Origin: Cherax quadricarinatus
Lineage: Eukaryota; Arthropoda; Malacostraca; Decapoda; Parastacidae
DNA: 64,000 nt
Reading direction: 5' to 3'
NCBI RefSeq assembly: GCF_038502225.1
Contig: NC_091293.1
Location: 10,571,658-10,635,657, forward strand
Under the pieces are notes generated by a model, which searched no databases, had not been told where the DNA came from, and worked only from the letters and a program-made list of their open reading frames with translations. The number at the start of each line of letters is the position of its first letter. Positions within the stretch are counted from its first letter, which is position 1. The position numbers were made by a program, and so were the translations under genes. This document shows positions 32,383 through 44,402 of this stretch, piece by piece.

Positions 32383-34383
32383 TCAAGTATTAAAAACCAT
32401 TTGTCTCCATTCACTCCTATCAAACACGCTCATGCATACCTGCTGGAAGTCCAAGCCCCTCGCACACAAAACCTCCTTTACCCCCTCTCTCCAACCTTTC
32501 CTAGGCCGACCCCTACCCCGCCTTCCTTCCACTACAGACTGATACAATCTTGAAGTCATTCTGTTTCGCTCCATTCTCTCTACATGTCCGAACCACCTCA
32601 ACAACCCTTCCTCAGCCCTCTGGACAACAGTTTTGGTAATCCCGCACCTCCTCCTAACTTCCAAACTACGAATTCTCTGCATTATATTCACACCACACAT
32701 TGCCCTCAGACATGACATCTCCACTGCCTCCAGCCTTCTCCTCGCTGCAACATTCATCACCCATGCTTCACACCCATATAAGAGCGTTGGTAAAACTATA
32801 CTCTCATACATTCCCCTCTTTGCCTCCAAGGACAAAGTTCTTTGTCTCCACAGACTCCTAAGTGCACCACTCACTCTTTTTCCCTCATCAATTCTATGAT
32901 TCACCTCATCTTTCATAGACCCATCCGCTGACACGTCCACTCCCAAATATCTGAATACATTCACCTCCTCCATACTCTCTCCCTCCAATCTGATATTCAA
33001 TCTTTCATCACCTAATCTTTTTGTTATCCTCATAACCTTACTCTTTCCTGTATTCACCTTTAATTTTCTTCTTTTGCACACCCTACCAAATTCATCCACC
33101 AGTCTCTGCAACTTCTCTTCAGAATCTCCCAAGAGCACAGTGTCATCAGCAAAGAGCAGCTGTGACAACTCCCACTTTGTGTGTGATTCTTTATCTTTTA
33201 ACTCCACGCCTCTTGTCAAGACCCTCGCATTTACTTCTCTTACAACCCCATCTATAAATATATTAAACAACCACGGTGACATCACACATCCTTGTCTAAG
33301 GCCTACTTTTACTGGGAAATAATTTCCCTCTTTCCTACATACTCTAACTTGAGCCTCACTATCCTCGTAAAAACTCTTCACTGCTTTCAGTAACCTACCT
33401 CCTACACCATACACTTGCAACATCTGCCACATTGCCCCCCTATCCACCCTGTCATACGCCTTTTCCAAATCCATAAATGCCACAAAGACCTCTTTAGCCT
33501 TATCTAAATACTGTTCACTTATATGTTTCACTGTAAACACCTGGTCCACACACCCCCTACCTTTCCTAAAGCCTCCTTGTTCATCTGCTATCCTATTCTC
33601 CGTCTTACTCTTAATTCTTTCAATAACAACTCTACCATACACTTTACCAGGTATACTCAACAGACTTATCCCCCTATAATTTTTGCACTCTCTTTTATCC
33701 CCTTTGCCTTTATACAAAGGAACTATGCATGCTCTCTGCCAATCCCTAGGTACCTTACCCTCTTCCATACATTTATTAAATAATTGCACCAACCACTCCA
33801 AAACTATATCCCCACCTGCTTTTAACATTTCTATCTTTATCCCATCAATCCCGGCTGCCTTACCCCCTTTCATTTTACCTACTGCCTCACGAACTTCCCC
33901 CACACTCACAACTGGCTCTTCCTCACTCCTACAAGATGTTATTCCTCCTTGCCCTATACACGAAATCACAGCTTCCCTATCTTCATCAACATTTAACAAT
34001 TCCTCAAAATATTCCCTCCATCTTCCCAATACCTCTAACTCTCCTCTCCTATTTTTAACTGACAAATCCATTTGTTCTCTAGGATTTCTTAACTTGTTAA
34101 TCTCACTCCAAAACTTTTTCTTATTTTCAACAAAATTTGTTGATAACGTCTCACCCACTCTCTCATTTGCTCTCTTTTTACATTGCTTCACCACTCTCTT
34201 AACCTCTCTCTTTTTCTCCATATACTCTTCCCTCCTTGCATCACTTCTACTTTGTAAAAACTTCTCATATGCTAACTTTTTCTCCCTTACTACTCTCTTT
34301 ACATCATCATTCCACCAATCGCTCCTCTTCCCTCCCGCACCCACTTTCCTGTAACCACAAACTTCTGCTGAACACTCTAACAC
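32383..34383 (-). pseudogene. RTE RT domain, open for 666 codons
   Basis: An uninterrupted frame covers the linker (VGAGGKRSDWWNDDV), RT fingers (AAGIDGIKIEML), palm (FMDLEKAYDRVDR, GLRQGCVMSPWLFN, LLFADDTVLLGDSEEK) and the C-terminal domain up to the natural stop. It is cut off from its endonuclease by the solo LTR, so it is counted as part of a broken gene despite the open frame. The 5' half is at 37235-38110. Confidence 0.88.
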
Positions 34384-35062
34384 TACATTTTTAAACCTAC
34401 CCCATACCTCTTCGACCCCATTGCCTATTGTTATGGGGCTATAGGACCCAACATGTATTTATAAGTAACAGTTACTCTGGAATACCTAATTATATTGAAT
34501 TGATGGGGACTTTGCTCTAAATGTCAGAAGGACTGATCAACCTTATGACTGAGAGGCAGCTGGGTCAAGCCTATTTTTCTCAATATAATAGGTTATACTA
34601 TAGACACATAAACACACAATTTAAATAAGTAGTTTATAAAGTTGTATTTCCTTTTGTAAAAGTAAAATTAAGGTGTGGTAGAATTGTGGTAACTGGAGAA
34701 TTGTGCTTGGCAACAGTCTTTTGTTTTGGTGGGAGGAGCTTAGCCTCTCTCTCTCTCTCTCTCCCTCTCACTGACTCGCTCTCTCTGTGGCTGACCTTCA
34801 ACCTGGCAGGATCTCTGGGTCCTTCTTCTATCTTTTGGGGCATTGTGTGTGCTCCAGGGGTGAGTTTTTATAATTTAAGTTGTGGCCACCATACCCAGGG
34901 TGACTAAAGTGTGTCAAAACACTGGTTAGCCCAGAGTTATGTCAAGGAGAGAGAAGGAAAAGTGTTGGAACACACCATGTGGGAGAACAGCTATGCAGTG
35001 TGTAGATCGTTGTTTTGAAAATGTGAGGCTGTAATTGTATATTCTGTACATATCTATTGAGA

Positions 35063-37022
35063 ACAAATGGATTTGTCAGTTAAAAATAGGAGAGGAGAGT
35101 TATTAAATGGAGAGTTAGAGGTATTGGGAAGATGGAAGGAATATTTTGAGGAATTGTTAAATGTTGATGAAGATAGGGAAGCTGTGATTTCGTGTATAGG
35201 GCAAGGAGGAATAACATCTTGTAGGAGTGAGGAAGAGCCAGTTGTGAGTGTGGGGGAAGTTCGTGAGGCAGTAGGTAAAATGAAAGGGGGTAAGGCAGCC
35301 GGGATTGATGGGATAAAGATAGAAATGTTAAAAGCAGGTGGGGATATAGTTTTGGAGTGGTTGGTGCAATTATTTAATAAATGTATGGAAGAGGGTAAGG
35401 TACCTAGGGATTGGCAGAGAGCATGCATAGTTCCTTTGTATAAAGGCAAAGGGGATAAAAGAGAGTGCAAAAATTATAGGGGGATAAGTCTGTTGAGTGT
35501 ACCTGGTAAAGTGTATGGTAGAGTTATAATTGAAAGAATTAAGAGTAAGACGGAGAATAGGATAGCAGATGAACAAGGAGGCTTTAGGAAAGGTAGGGGG
35601 TGTGTGGACCAGGTGTTTACAGTGAAACATATAAGTGAACAGTATTTAGATAAGGCTAAAGAGGTCTTTGTGGCATTTATGGATTTGGAAAAGGCGTATG
35701 ACAGGGTGGATAGGGAGGCAATGTGGCAGATGTTGCAAGTGTATGGTGTAGGAGGTAGGTTACTGAAAGCAGTGAAGAGTTTTTACGAGGATAGTGAGGC
35801 TCAAGTTAGAGTATGTAGGAAAGAAGGAAATTTTTTCCCAGTAAAAGTAGGCCTTAGACAAGGATGTGTGATGTCACCGTGGTTGTTTAATATATTTATA
35901 GATGGGGTTGTAAGAGAAGTAAATGCGAGGGTCTTGGCAAGAGGCGTGGAGTTAAAAGATAAAGAATCACACACAAAGTGGGAGTTGTCACAGCTGCTCT
36001 TTGCTGATGACACTGTGCTCTTGGGAGATTCTGAAGAGAAGTTGCAGAGATTGGTGGATGAATTTGGTAGGGTGTGCAAAAGAAGAAAATTAAAGGTGAA
36101 TACAGGAAAGAGTAAGGTTATGAGGATAACAAAAAGATTAGGTGATGAAAGATTGAATATCAGATTGGAGGGAGAGAGTATGGAGGAGGTGAACGTATTC
36201 AGATATTTGGGAGTGGACGTGTCAGCGGATGGGTCTATGAAAGATGAGGTGAATCATAGAATTGATGAGGGAAAAAGAGTGAGTGGTGCACTTAGGAGTC
36301 TGTGGAGACAAAGAACTTTGTCCTTGGAGGCAAAGAGGGGAATGTATGAGAGTATAGTTTTACCAACGCTCTTATATGGGTGTGAAGCGTGGGTGATGAA
36401 TGTTGCAGCGAGGAGAAGGCTGGAGGCAGTGGAGATGTCATGTCTGAGGGCAATGTGTGGTGTGAATATAATGCAGAGAATTCGTAGTTTGGAAGTTAGG
36501 AGGAGGTGCGGGATTACCAAAACTGTTGTCCACAGGGCTGAGGAAGGGTTGTTGAGGTGGTTCGGACATGTAGAGAGAATGGAGCGAAACAGAATGACTT
36601 CAAGAGTGTATCAGTCTGTAGTGGAAGGAAGGCGGGGTAGGGGTCGGCCTAGGAAGGGTTGGAGGGAGGGGGTAAAGGAGGTTTTGTGTGCGAGGGGCTT
36701 GGACTTCCAGCAGGCATGCGTGAGCGTGTTTGATAGGAGTGAATGGAGACAAATGGTTTTTAATACTTGACGTGCTGTTGGAGTGTGAGCAAAGTAACAT
36801 TTATGAAGGGATTCAGGGAAACCGGCAGGCCGGACTTGAGTCCTGGAGATGGGAAGTACAGTGCCTGCACTCTGAAGGATGGGTGTTAATGTTGCAGTCT
36901 AAGAACTGTAGTGTAAAATACCCTTCTGGCAAGACAGTGATGGAGTGAATGATGGTGAAAGTTTTTCTTTTTCGGGCCACCCTGCCTTGGTGGGAATCGG
37001 CCGGTGTGATAATAAAAAAAAA
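35063..37022 (+). mobile_element. RTE LINE, 5'-truncated (subfamily B), with target duplication
   Basis: Flanked by a 12-bp direct repeat ATCTATTGAGAA (35051-35062 and 37023-37034). It starts inside the RT region and ends with 'gtgataataaaaaaaaa'. Nearly identical by eye to the inverted copy at 32124-34075. Confidence 0.95.
35067..36770 (+). pseudogene. RTE RT domain, open for 567 codons, endonuclease missing
   Basis: Open from the truncation point to the natural stop: AAGIDGIKIEML, VPLYKGKGDKRECKNYRGIS, FMDLEKAYDRVDR, GLRQGCVMSPWLFN, LLFADDTVLLGDSEEK with both catalytic Asp, then LLYGCEAWVM, RWFGHVERM, RGRPRKGW. The apparent ATG is an internal Met. No stops means a young insertion. It cannot self-mobilise without the endonuclease. 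Confidence 0.88.
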
Positions 37023-37234
37023 ATCTATTGAGAATACAATTATATTTTTATAGTAGTAGTTTACATAACCTGTGAAGAGGGCTGGTGAAAGGGTATCAGA
37101 GACACTCAAGATGATCAGCCATGATGTAAGTATTACCCCTAGACAAATAAGGCCATTAAGTAAAAGCTACCCCACACTAGAACATGTAGTGAGAACCTTA
37201 CCATCAAAGTAATAATGGACAAACCAACGTAACA

Positions 37235-38110
37235 CCTATGCTCTCATTAGCCCATCTATCCTCCAATAGCTGTTTATATCTTACCCTAACTGCCTCCTCT
37301 TTTAGTTTATAAACCTTCACCTCTCTCTTCCCTGATGCTTCTATTCTCCTTGTATCCCATCTACCTTTTACTCTCAGTGTAGCTACAACTAGAAAGTGAT
37401 CTGATATATCTGTGGCCCCTCTATAAACATGTACATCCTGAAGTCTACTCAACAGTCTTTTATCTACCAATACATAATCCAACAAACTACTGTCATTTCG
37501 CCCTACATCATATCTTGTATACTTATTTATCCTCTTTTTCTTAAAATATGTACTACCTATAACTAAACCCCTTTCTATACAAAGTTCAATCAAAGGGCTC
37601 CCATTATCATTTACACCTGGCACCCCAAACTTACCTACCACACCCTCTCTAAAAGTTTCTCCTACTTTAGCATTCAGGTCCCCTACCACAATTTCTCTCT
37701 CACTTGGTTCAAAGGCTGCTATACATTCACTTAACGTCTCCCAAAATCTCTCTCTCTCCTCTGCATTCCTCTCTTCTCCAGGTGCATACACGCTTATTAT
37801 GACCCACTTCTCGCATCCAACCTTTACTTTAATCCACATAATTCTTGAATTTACACATTCATATTCTCTTTTCTCCTTCCATAACTGATCATTTAACATT
37901 ACTGCTACCCCTTCCTTTGCTCTAACTCTCTCAGATACTCCAGATTTAATCCCATTTATTTCCCCCACTGAAACTCTCCTACCCCCTTCAGCTTTGTTTC
38001 GCTTAGGGCCAGGACATCCAACTTCTTTTCATTCATAACATCAGCAATCGTCTGTTTCTTGTCATCCGCACTACATCCACGCACATTTAAGCATCCCAGT
38101 TTTATAAAGT
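37235..38110 (-). pseudogene. RTE APE endonuclease half
   Basis: The minus-strand frame from 37968 has VVGDLNAKVG (F-to-L change against the other copy), LLDYVLVDKRLLSRL and SDHFLVVATL. Just upstream, LDVLALSETKLKG lies in another frame because one base is missing near 37968. The frame ends at the solo LTR. Confidence 0.85.
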
Positions 38111-38583
38111 TTTTCTTCTTCTCTTTTTTAGTAAGTGTCTACAGGAGAAGGGGTTACTAGCCCATTGCTCCCGGCATTTTAGTCGCCTCATACGACACGC
38201 ATGGCTTACGGAGGAAAGATTCTTTTCCACTTCCCCATGGACAATAGAAGAAATAAGGAAGAACAAGAACTATTTAGAAAAAGGAGAAAAACCTAGATGT
38301 ATGTATATATATATGCATGTGCGTGTCTGTGAAGTGTGACCAAAGTGTTAGTAGGAGTTGCAAGATATCCCTGTTATCTAGCGTGTTTATGAGACAGAAT
38401 TAAAATGACAATTCACTATTATCAATGAAATGAGACTGTACAATGAGAAACGTAATTCTATGTTCAAATCCTCGTGAATGAAGTATAATACAACAATTAC
38501 TCCATGTTTAAATATCCATGAATCAAGTATAATACAATAATTACAATGAAGAGTCCAAATAAGAACTATTATAGGAACTTTAA

Positions 38584-39663
38584 CCCTTTCAGGGTCCGTC
38601 CAGTAGATCTACGGCTTTTCGTTCAGGGTCCAAACCGTAGATCTACGTCATGAGCTCAGCTCACTCTGATAAACTCTGAGTGGTACATTTGGACCTTGAT
38701 ATGAAAGAATACATCTATGTGGTATGTGTGCACCACATAAAACAAATCCTGCAGCACACTGTGTATAATGAGAGAAAAAAACCGAGACCATGATTTTTCG
38801 ATTAAAACAGCGACTTTGCAGTGTTTTTTCGTATGTTTTTTATAGTTGTATTTGCGATTTCTTGGTCTCGTTTGATAGAATGGAAGACATATTACAGAAA
38901 TAGAGATGATTTTGATTGGTTTTAGCACTGGAAATGGCTTGAAACTGAGCTCAAAGTAGCGGAAATGTTAAATTTTTGCTGATGTTCAAGAGTAAACAAA
39001 CGACCTCACACGTCTAATACACGTCAGCTGGTGGGTCTAATATGCATTCACAAATATGGTGATGATATTTATACAATTATTACCATATTGCATAACAGTA
39101 AATCTTCTATTTTTTGGTGTGAATAAAAATTCATTTATTATGTGAATAAAAAATCAAAATGGAATCTATTTGTAAAGCCTCAAAATGTAACTAATGAACA
39201 GAGGAAATGTTAGTTTAGTTCCAGGAATACCTACATTGTTTATTCTGGACCCTATTTTGAAATTGGAATATTTTGAACTTTGTGTTAAATTGGCCAAATT
39301 ACCAACTTCCGATCACTTTATTTTGTAGTTGAAACAGTTGACTTGGCGATTTCTTGTGCTCAATCGATAGAATAGAAGTAATACTAGTGAAATAGTTAAG
39401 AATTTGGTCAACTGGAATAATGTAATTGGCCTATAATGGGAGCCAAAGTCAGCAAAATCGCCGATTCGTAAATATCGCTGACACATCAAAATTCGCGAGA
39501 GCATAATTTCGTCAATTTTCCATCAAATTTCGTACTTTTTGTTTTATTACCTTCACAAAAAGATTCTCAAGCCTTTCATAAGAAAAAATAACTAATTTTT
39601 TTTTTTGAAAATTCTTGGACACTGGAGCACCACTTCAGATTTTGGCCTTGGACCCTGAAGGGG
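38584..39663 (+). mobile_element. piggyBac MITE in the 5' LTR (AGATCT subfamily)
   Basis: TTAA flanks (38580-38583, 39664-39667). Ends CCCTTTCAGGGTCCGTCC and, inverted, CCCCTTCAGGGTCCAAGG. The other LTR has the empty site 'gaactttaaggaagtcag' at about 19805-19822, proving insertion after LTR synthesis or on one side only. Confidence 0.95.
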
Positions 39664-40747
39664 TTAAGGAAGTCAGTCAGTTATCCTTCTTAAAGAGAAG
39701 GGTTATCAGACTCTTGGAATTAACAGCAAAGTTAAAACAATAGACACGATCTAGAATTATTGACCAAGTTAATATCTCTGGGTTGAAGACCCGATCAGAG
39801 TCAGGGCTATGATCTGACTGACAGTTCAAATGCTCAGTAGTCTGACGTCAGGTCGGTCAGGAGGTAGCGCTAGGCGCCAATTCTGAAACTATCAACTGGA
39901 CTCTAAAGCAGTGGTTTCCCACTTGCATAACAGAACACAGTAATCAACCTACTATAATACAATATAATATAATATAATAATGCCTAATGAATAACATTTT
40001 ATTGAATACAACCTTGCTTGAGAGTACCTTTGATGATTTATACCGTACCCGATAATAATATATATTCGAACCTGCTTTATCTAGCTAGTAATAAAGTGGT
40101 TCGCGATATATTACTACAGAACTTATTTTGACCAGGCTTTTTATTTTTGTAATAATGAAGTGTGAAGGAGGGGCACATAACACCTGCGAGCCGTAAATTT
40201 TGGCCTAAATGTGAGAAATGGGTCTGTGCAGTAGTATGCATAGTATAAAAAAATATCCTACACTACATAGTGCATGATCAGAAAAGCAAAACTGACCTTG
40301 TGTTTAGTTTACAAAAACAACTTTGAGGTGCTTTCTAGATGGGTTTTATGGTATTATTTGCCGTTTCTTGGTATCAATTGATAGAATGGAAGACATTCTA
40401 CTTAGCTGGAGATGATTTTGTTTGTTTTGTGGACTGGAAGTACTTGACATTGGCCTCAAAGTAGTGGAAATATTATATTTTTACCAATTTTCTCAAGGAC
40501 AGGTAAGGTCCCCCTACACTTACCTCAGTCTGCTTTATGGGTTTTTACTTGGTCTGATTCAATTATTGGGACACTGTAAACCATGACCAATAATTCCTGG
40601 TTATATTTTATTATCAGAGAAATAGGGTAAATCATTTCTCTGATTTTTTTCTTTGTTGATGAATTCAAAATGGATAATATAGGGAAGGGCTAGGGACATA
40701 ATGAACATAAGAAATGTTTTAGTGCCTTTTAAACTTTAATTTTTTAA

Positions 40748-41814
40748 CCCTTTGACTGCCGTGGCCGTATATATACGTCTTACGAGGTACCGTGTTTGAC
40801 GTATATATACTCATAAATTCTAGCGGCTTCAAATCAAGAAGGAGAAAGCTGGTAGGCCCACATGTGAGTGAATGGGTCTGTGTGGTCAGTGTGCACCACA
40901 AAAACAAAATCCTGTAGCACGCAGTGCATAATGAGAAAAAAAAAACTCCGACCTTTTTTTTAATTAAAATGCCAACTTTGTGGTCTATTTTCGTATAGTA
41001 TATATGGTTGTATTCTCGTTTTCTTGGTCTCGTTTGATAGAATGGAAAAAATAGTATAGAAAAAGAGAAGATTTTGATTGATTTTACTATAAAAAGAACC
41101 TGGAAATGGAGCTCAACATAAGGGAAATGTTTGATTTTTGCCGATGTTCAAAAGTAAACAAATGACATCATTTTCCAATAAATGTCCAACTAGCCATTCT
41201 AATATGCAGTCATGAATTGGTTCATGTTATTTATACAATTATTACAGTATTGGAGTAGTCTGCATAATAGTAAATCTTCTATTTTTTGTTTGAATAAAAA
41301 TTCAAAATAGAAAGCAAGAGTAATATCAGAGGGGCCTGGAGACATGACTGATGAACAAAGAAAATGTTATTTTAGAGCCAGGAATGTCTGCATTGTTCAT
41401 TCTGGACCTTATTTTGAAATTGTCATATTTTTTAATTTTCGTGAAATTGGCCAAATTGCAAATTTCTGACCACATTATTGGGTAGTTGAAATTGGTAAAT
41501 GGGCAGTTTCTTGTACTCAATCGATAGAAAAAATGGAGTTCTAAAGAAATAGCTATGAGTTTGGTCGACTAGAACAATGGAATTAGCCGAAAATAGGGCT
41601 CAAAGTGGGCGAAATCACAGATTTGTAAATATCGCCAAGGTCGCTAACTTCGCGAGAACGTAATTCCGCCAGTTTTTCATCAAATTTCGTTTTTTTGGTG
41701 TCATTACAATCGGTAAAAGATTCTCTATCATTTCAAAAGAAAAAATAATTTTTTTTTTTTAATTTTGCGACACCAGGAGACACCTCAGGATTGGGGGTTG
41801 CGACAGTCAAGGGG
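40748..41814 (+). mobile_element. 1.07-kb piggyBac MITE
   Basis: TTAA flanks (40744-40747, 41815-41818). Ends CCCTTTGACTGCCGTGGCC and, inverted, CCCCTTGACTGTCGCAACC. It lies in the right half of the older MITE. Confidence 0.93.
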
Positions 41815-42409
41815 TTAATATTTTGTAAAATTAGCCAAAATACCGAGTTCTGTGCGCTTTACAGGGTATTTTTGATGATTGAATGGGCAGTCTTGTGCTC
41901 AATCATTAGAATGGAAGGCATACTGTTGAAATAGCTAAGAATTTGATCCAATTGAGCCATGGAATTAGATTGAAATAGGACTCAAATTAAGTGAAATTGC
42001 CTGAGTAAAATGTACCCAGACCAATAACTTTGTACCTGCATAATTCCATAAGTTCTCCACCACATTTAGTACTTCTGGTGTCATTACATTCGGAGAAAGA
42101 TTCTGTACAATATCAGAAGGAAATATAACTTTTCAATGTGGCCACTATGAGCACATTAATTTCAGGACTTTGGACAAAGAAGGGGTGAAAAGTACAGGAT
42201 GTCTTCCTGGCACACTCATGGAGTTATGCACATCCTTCAGTTATCCCAGAGAAAACATAAACCATTTCAATGAGTACAGAAAAAACAAGCAGACAATCTG
42301 GAGAAGAGTAAATAAACCCAAAAGTTGTGCAACAAGATGACTAAAATTGCACTAATAACAAAATATTAAAAGACAAATGCACCAGAACACTTGAGAAAAA
42401 ATAACTTAC

Positions 42410-42546
42410 TAAATTTATTGAGATCTAAGGAAGATGAGCGTGTGTGTGTTCTTGCAGGTCTTGGGGGTGGAGGTGGCGGTGGCTCCTTCTTTCCTCCAGG
42501 TAGAGGAGCACTCGGTATCATGGGCAAACTTGTGGGACCATACATC
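42410..42546 (-). CDS. Reps: Reps-like gene, internal exon c (proline-rich)
   Basis: 137-bp exon with acceptor 'ttgttttgcag' and donor 'gtaagtta'. It enters in phase 2 (GG + G) and leaves in phase 1. It encodes MYGPTSLPMIPSAPLPGGKK, then a seven-proline run with RPARTHTRSSSLDLNKF. The PPPPPRP...SRSSSLD(L/M)N arrangement is what I recall of REPS1/REPS2 upstream of the RalBP1-binding tail. It is probably a cytosolic endocytic adaptor that joins RalBP1, SH3 and EH-domain partners. The truncated RTE at 42596 begins only 50 bp upstream of the acceptor. Confidence 0.68.
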
Positions 42547-44078
42547 CTGCAAAACAACAACCTCTTATTATAAATCACTTATAAATATCCTAGGAAAAGC
42601 ATGGATTTGTCAGTTAAAAACAGAGAAGGGGAGATAGTTGATGGGGAACTGGAGGTACTGGGTAGACAGTGGGAATATTTTGAGGAACTTTTAAAGGTCG
42701 ATGAAGAAAGGGAGGTGGTAATTTCATGAACTGGCCAGGGAGGTATAACATCTTTTAGGAGTGAAGAAGAGCAAGATTTGAGTGTGGGGGAGGTGTGTGA
42801 GGCATTATGTAGAATGAAAGGGGGTAAAGCAGCTGGAACTGATGGGATCATGACAGAAATGTTAAAAGCAATAGGAGATATAGTGTTGGAATGGAAGATA
42901 CCTAGGGATTGGCAGAGAGCATGCATAGTTCCTTTATATAAAGGTAAAGGAGGACAAAAGAGATTGTAAAAATTATAGGGGAATAAGTTTACCGAGTATA
43001 CCAGGTAAAGTGAACAGTAGAGCTATTATTGAAAGAATTAGAGGTAAGACAGAGAGTAGTATTGCAGATGAGCAAAGAGGCTTTAGAGTGGGTAAAGGAT
43101 GTGTAGATCAAGTGTTTACATTGAAGGATATATGTGAACAGTATTTAGATAAAGATAGAGACATTATCATTGCATTTTTGGATTTCAAAAAGGCATATGA
43201 CAGAGTGGATAAGGGAGCAATGTGGCAAATATTGCAAGTGTATGGAATAGGTAGTAAGCTACTAAATGCTGTAAAGAGTTTTTAATGAGGATAGTGAGGT
43301 TCAGGTTAGGGTGTGTAGGAGAGAGGGAGATTACTTCTCAGTACAAGTAGATCTTAGAAAGGGATGTGTAATGTCACCATGGTTGTTTAACCCTTTGATT
43401 GTCGAAAGGCCCAATCCTGAAGTGTCTCCTGGTGTCGCAAAATATTCGAAAAAAAAAATTATCTTTTCTAATGAAAATGTTAAGATTATTTTTCTGATTG
43501 TTTTAGTCCAAAAAAAAAAAAAAAAAAAATCCCATCAGTACTTACCCAGATATAGAGGCATGAAGTTTGCAGAAAATGATCCACGTATGGCAACAGTGGC
43601 GACTGCCGCTCGCCCAGTAAACTTTGGTTTCCTTGTATTTGAAGTTTTGTTGTTTTTTTCACTATTTTATTTTTTCACATAACTTATGTGGCCTGTGAGA
43701 CCAAAGTAAGGTGCAATCTACGTATATACACTCGTTGTATACAACACAATAAGCACAAACATAATTATCAATATATTGTTTACAAAACTTGTTCACAAAA
43801 ACAATACAAAAATTTTTTTATTACTATTGTTCTATAATTTTATTATTTTTTTTCTCTATAATATATATACCAATATACAGTCACTGGACATATTCCTAGA
43901 AGTTCTGCACCTTGTGTAACTCTCTGAAACATGGTGTCATACACAATGGTGTTTTACACTCCTCACACATAAAACCAGTGTGTGTGCATTTTTGTGGAAG
44001 TTTTTTTTATGTGCAAAGACAAAACACCTCGTCTGAGCAGTTTTCTTCAAAGTATTAGCAGGTAGTTCTGTTGTGTAT

Positions 44079-44125
44079 TTTTTTTTTTTTTCAACAAGTC
44101 GGCCATCTCCCACCGAGGCAGTTAT
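44079..44125 (-). mobile_element. Minimal RTE 3'-tail insertion, about 45 bp
   Basis: A T-run, then 'caacaagtcggccatctcc' and 'caccgaggcag' (the last bases of an RTE 3' end plus its tail), sits in copy 2 but not in copy 1 (about 6935-6955). It is an extremely 5'-truncated LINE insertion. Confidence 0.8.
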
Positions 44126-44149
44126 GCTAGGTAAATGGTCATGTGTCAT

Positions 44150-44402
44150 CATTCCCTCCTGCATTCCTTTCCTGCATTCCTTTCCTACCTTCCTTCCTGC
44201 ATTCCTTTCCTACCTTCCTTCCTGCATTCCTTTCCTACCTTCCTTCCTGCATTCCTTTCCTACCTTCCTGCATTTCTTTGCTACCTTCCTGCATTCCTTT
44301 CCTACCTTCCTTCATTCCTTCGTCTTTCCTTACTTTTTTCCTTCCTTTCATCTCATCCTTCCTTCATTCCTGCCTTCTATTCTTCCTTCTTTCTGGTTTC
44401 TA
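44150..44402 (-). repeat. GGAA-type degenerate microsatellite, paired with 6693-6912
   Basis: CTTCC/TTCCTACC units inverse to the array at 6693-6912, part of the same piggyBac derivative. Confidence 0.9.

Larger units (their letters stand above)
34429..37234 (+). mobile_element. Solo LTR, split by an RTE
   Basis: Begins TGTTATGGGG and ends CAACGTAACA with a 5-bp CCTAT duplication (34424-34428, 37235-37239). About 834 bp without the inner RTE. It shows no coding region and no second LTR, as expected after LTR-LTR recombination. Sequence unlike the Gmr1-like LTR, so a different LTR family. A (CT)n run lies at about 34748-34772. The strand is arbitrary. Confidence 0.8.
32124..38398 (-). mobile_element. 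RTE LINE (subfamily B), with 5' UTR, split by a solo LTR
   Basis: Minus strand: 5' UTR (38398-38110) with 'ctgtctcataaacac' and 'catggggaagtgg', endonuclease, then a break at 37235/34428 where an LTR sits, then RT and 3' UTR to a TAA/poly(A) tail at 32124-32150. Excluding the insert it is about 3.45 kb, so close to full length. It inserted in the gypsy 5' LTR; the matching LTR suggests a few bases of target were lost. Confidence 0.9.
18439..40182 (-). mobile_element. Ty3/gypsy element, Gmr1-like, with nested insertions
   Basis: Both LTRs face the same way, start TGTTA and end TAACA, and the ends are flanked by a CCTG direct repeat (18435-18438 and 40183-40186). Minus-strand order is 5' LTR (40182-32026), gag (31764-30439), protease, integrase zinc finger, integrase core, reverse transcriptase palm, thumb, RNase H (to about 20513), 3' LTR (20328-18439). 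Integrase before RT-RH is the copia-like order known for Gmr1-group gypsy elements. Without insertions it would be about 7 kb. Inserted pieces are a TA-element block (22586-30260), an RTE plus solo LTR in the 5' LTR, and one piggyBac MITE in each LTR. Confidence 0.88.
32026..40182 (-). repeat. Gypsy 5' LTR (holds RTE, solo LTR and MITE)
   Basis: Segments 32026-32123, 38399-38579 and 39664-40182 together match the 3' LTR. The insertions are an RTE copy at 32124-38398 and a piggyBac MITE at 38584-39663. Ends TGTTACG and CATAACA. Confidence 0.9.
18347..42189 (+). mobile_element. Old piggyBac MITE split by the gypsy element
   Basis: Left remnant 18347-18438 follows a TTAA and has 'cacacagacccatgtctcgag'. 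The right remnant starts at 40183 with 'tgtgagaaatgggtctgtgcag', keeps the family body (interrupted by the younger MITE at 40748-41814), and ends 'ttggacaaagaaggggtgaa'. The two halves meet at the gypsy CCTG duplication. Strongly diverged from the other copies. Confidence 0.55.

Noticed and set aside
33683..34354. 223-codon plus-strand frame (also 24774-25364 and 26842-27618 on the minus strand)
   Set aside because: Antisense shadows of RTE coding sequence. They recur wherever the RTE does and show no protein family of their own.
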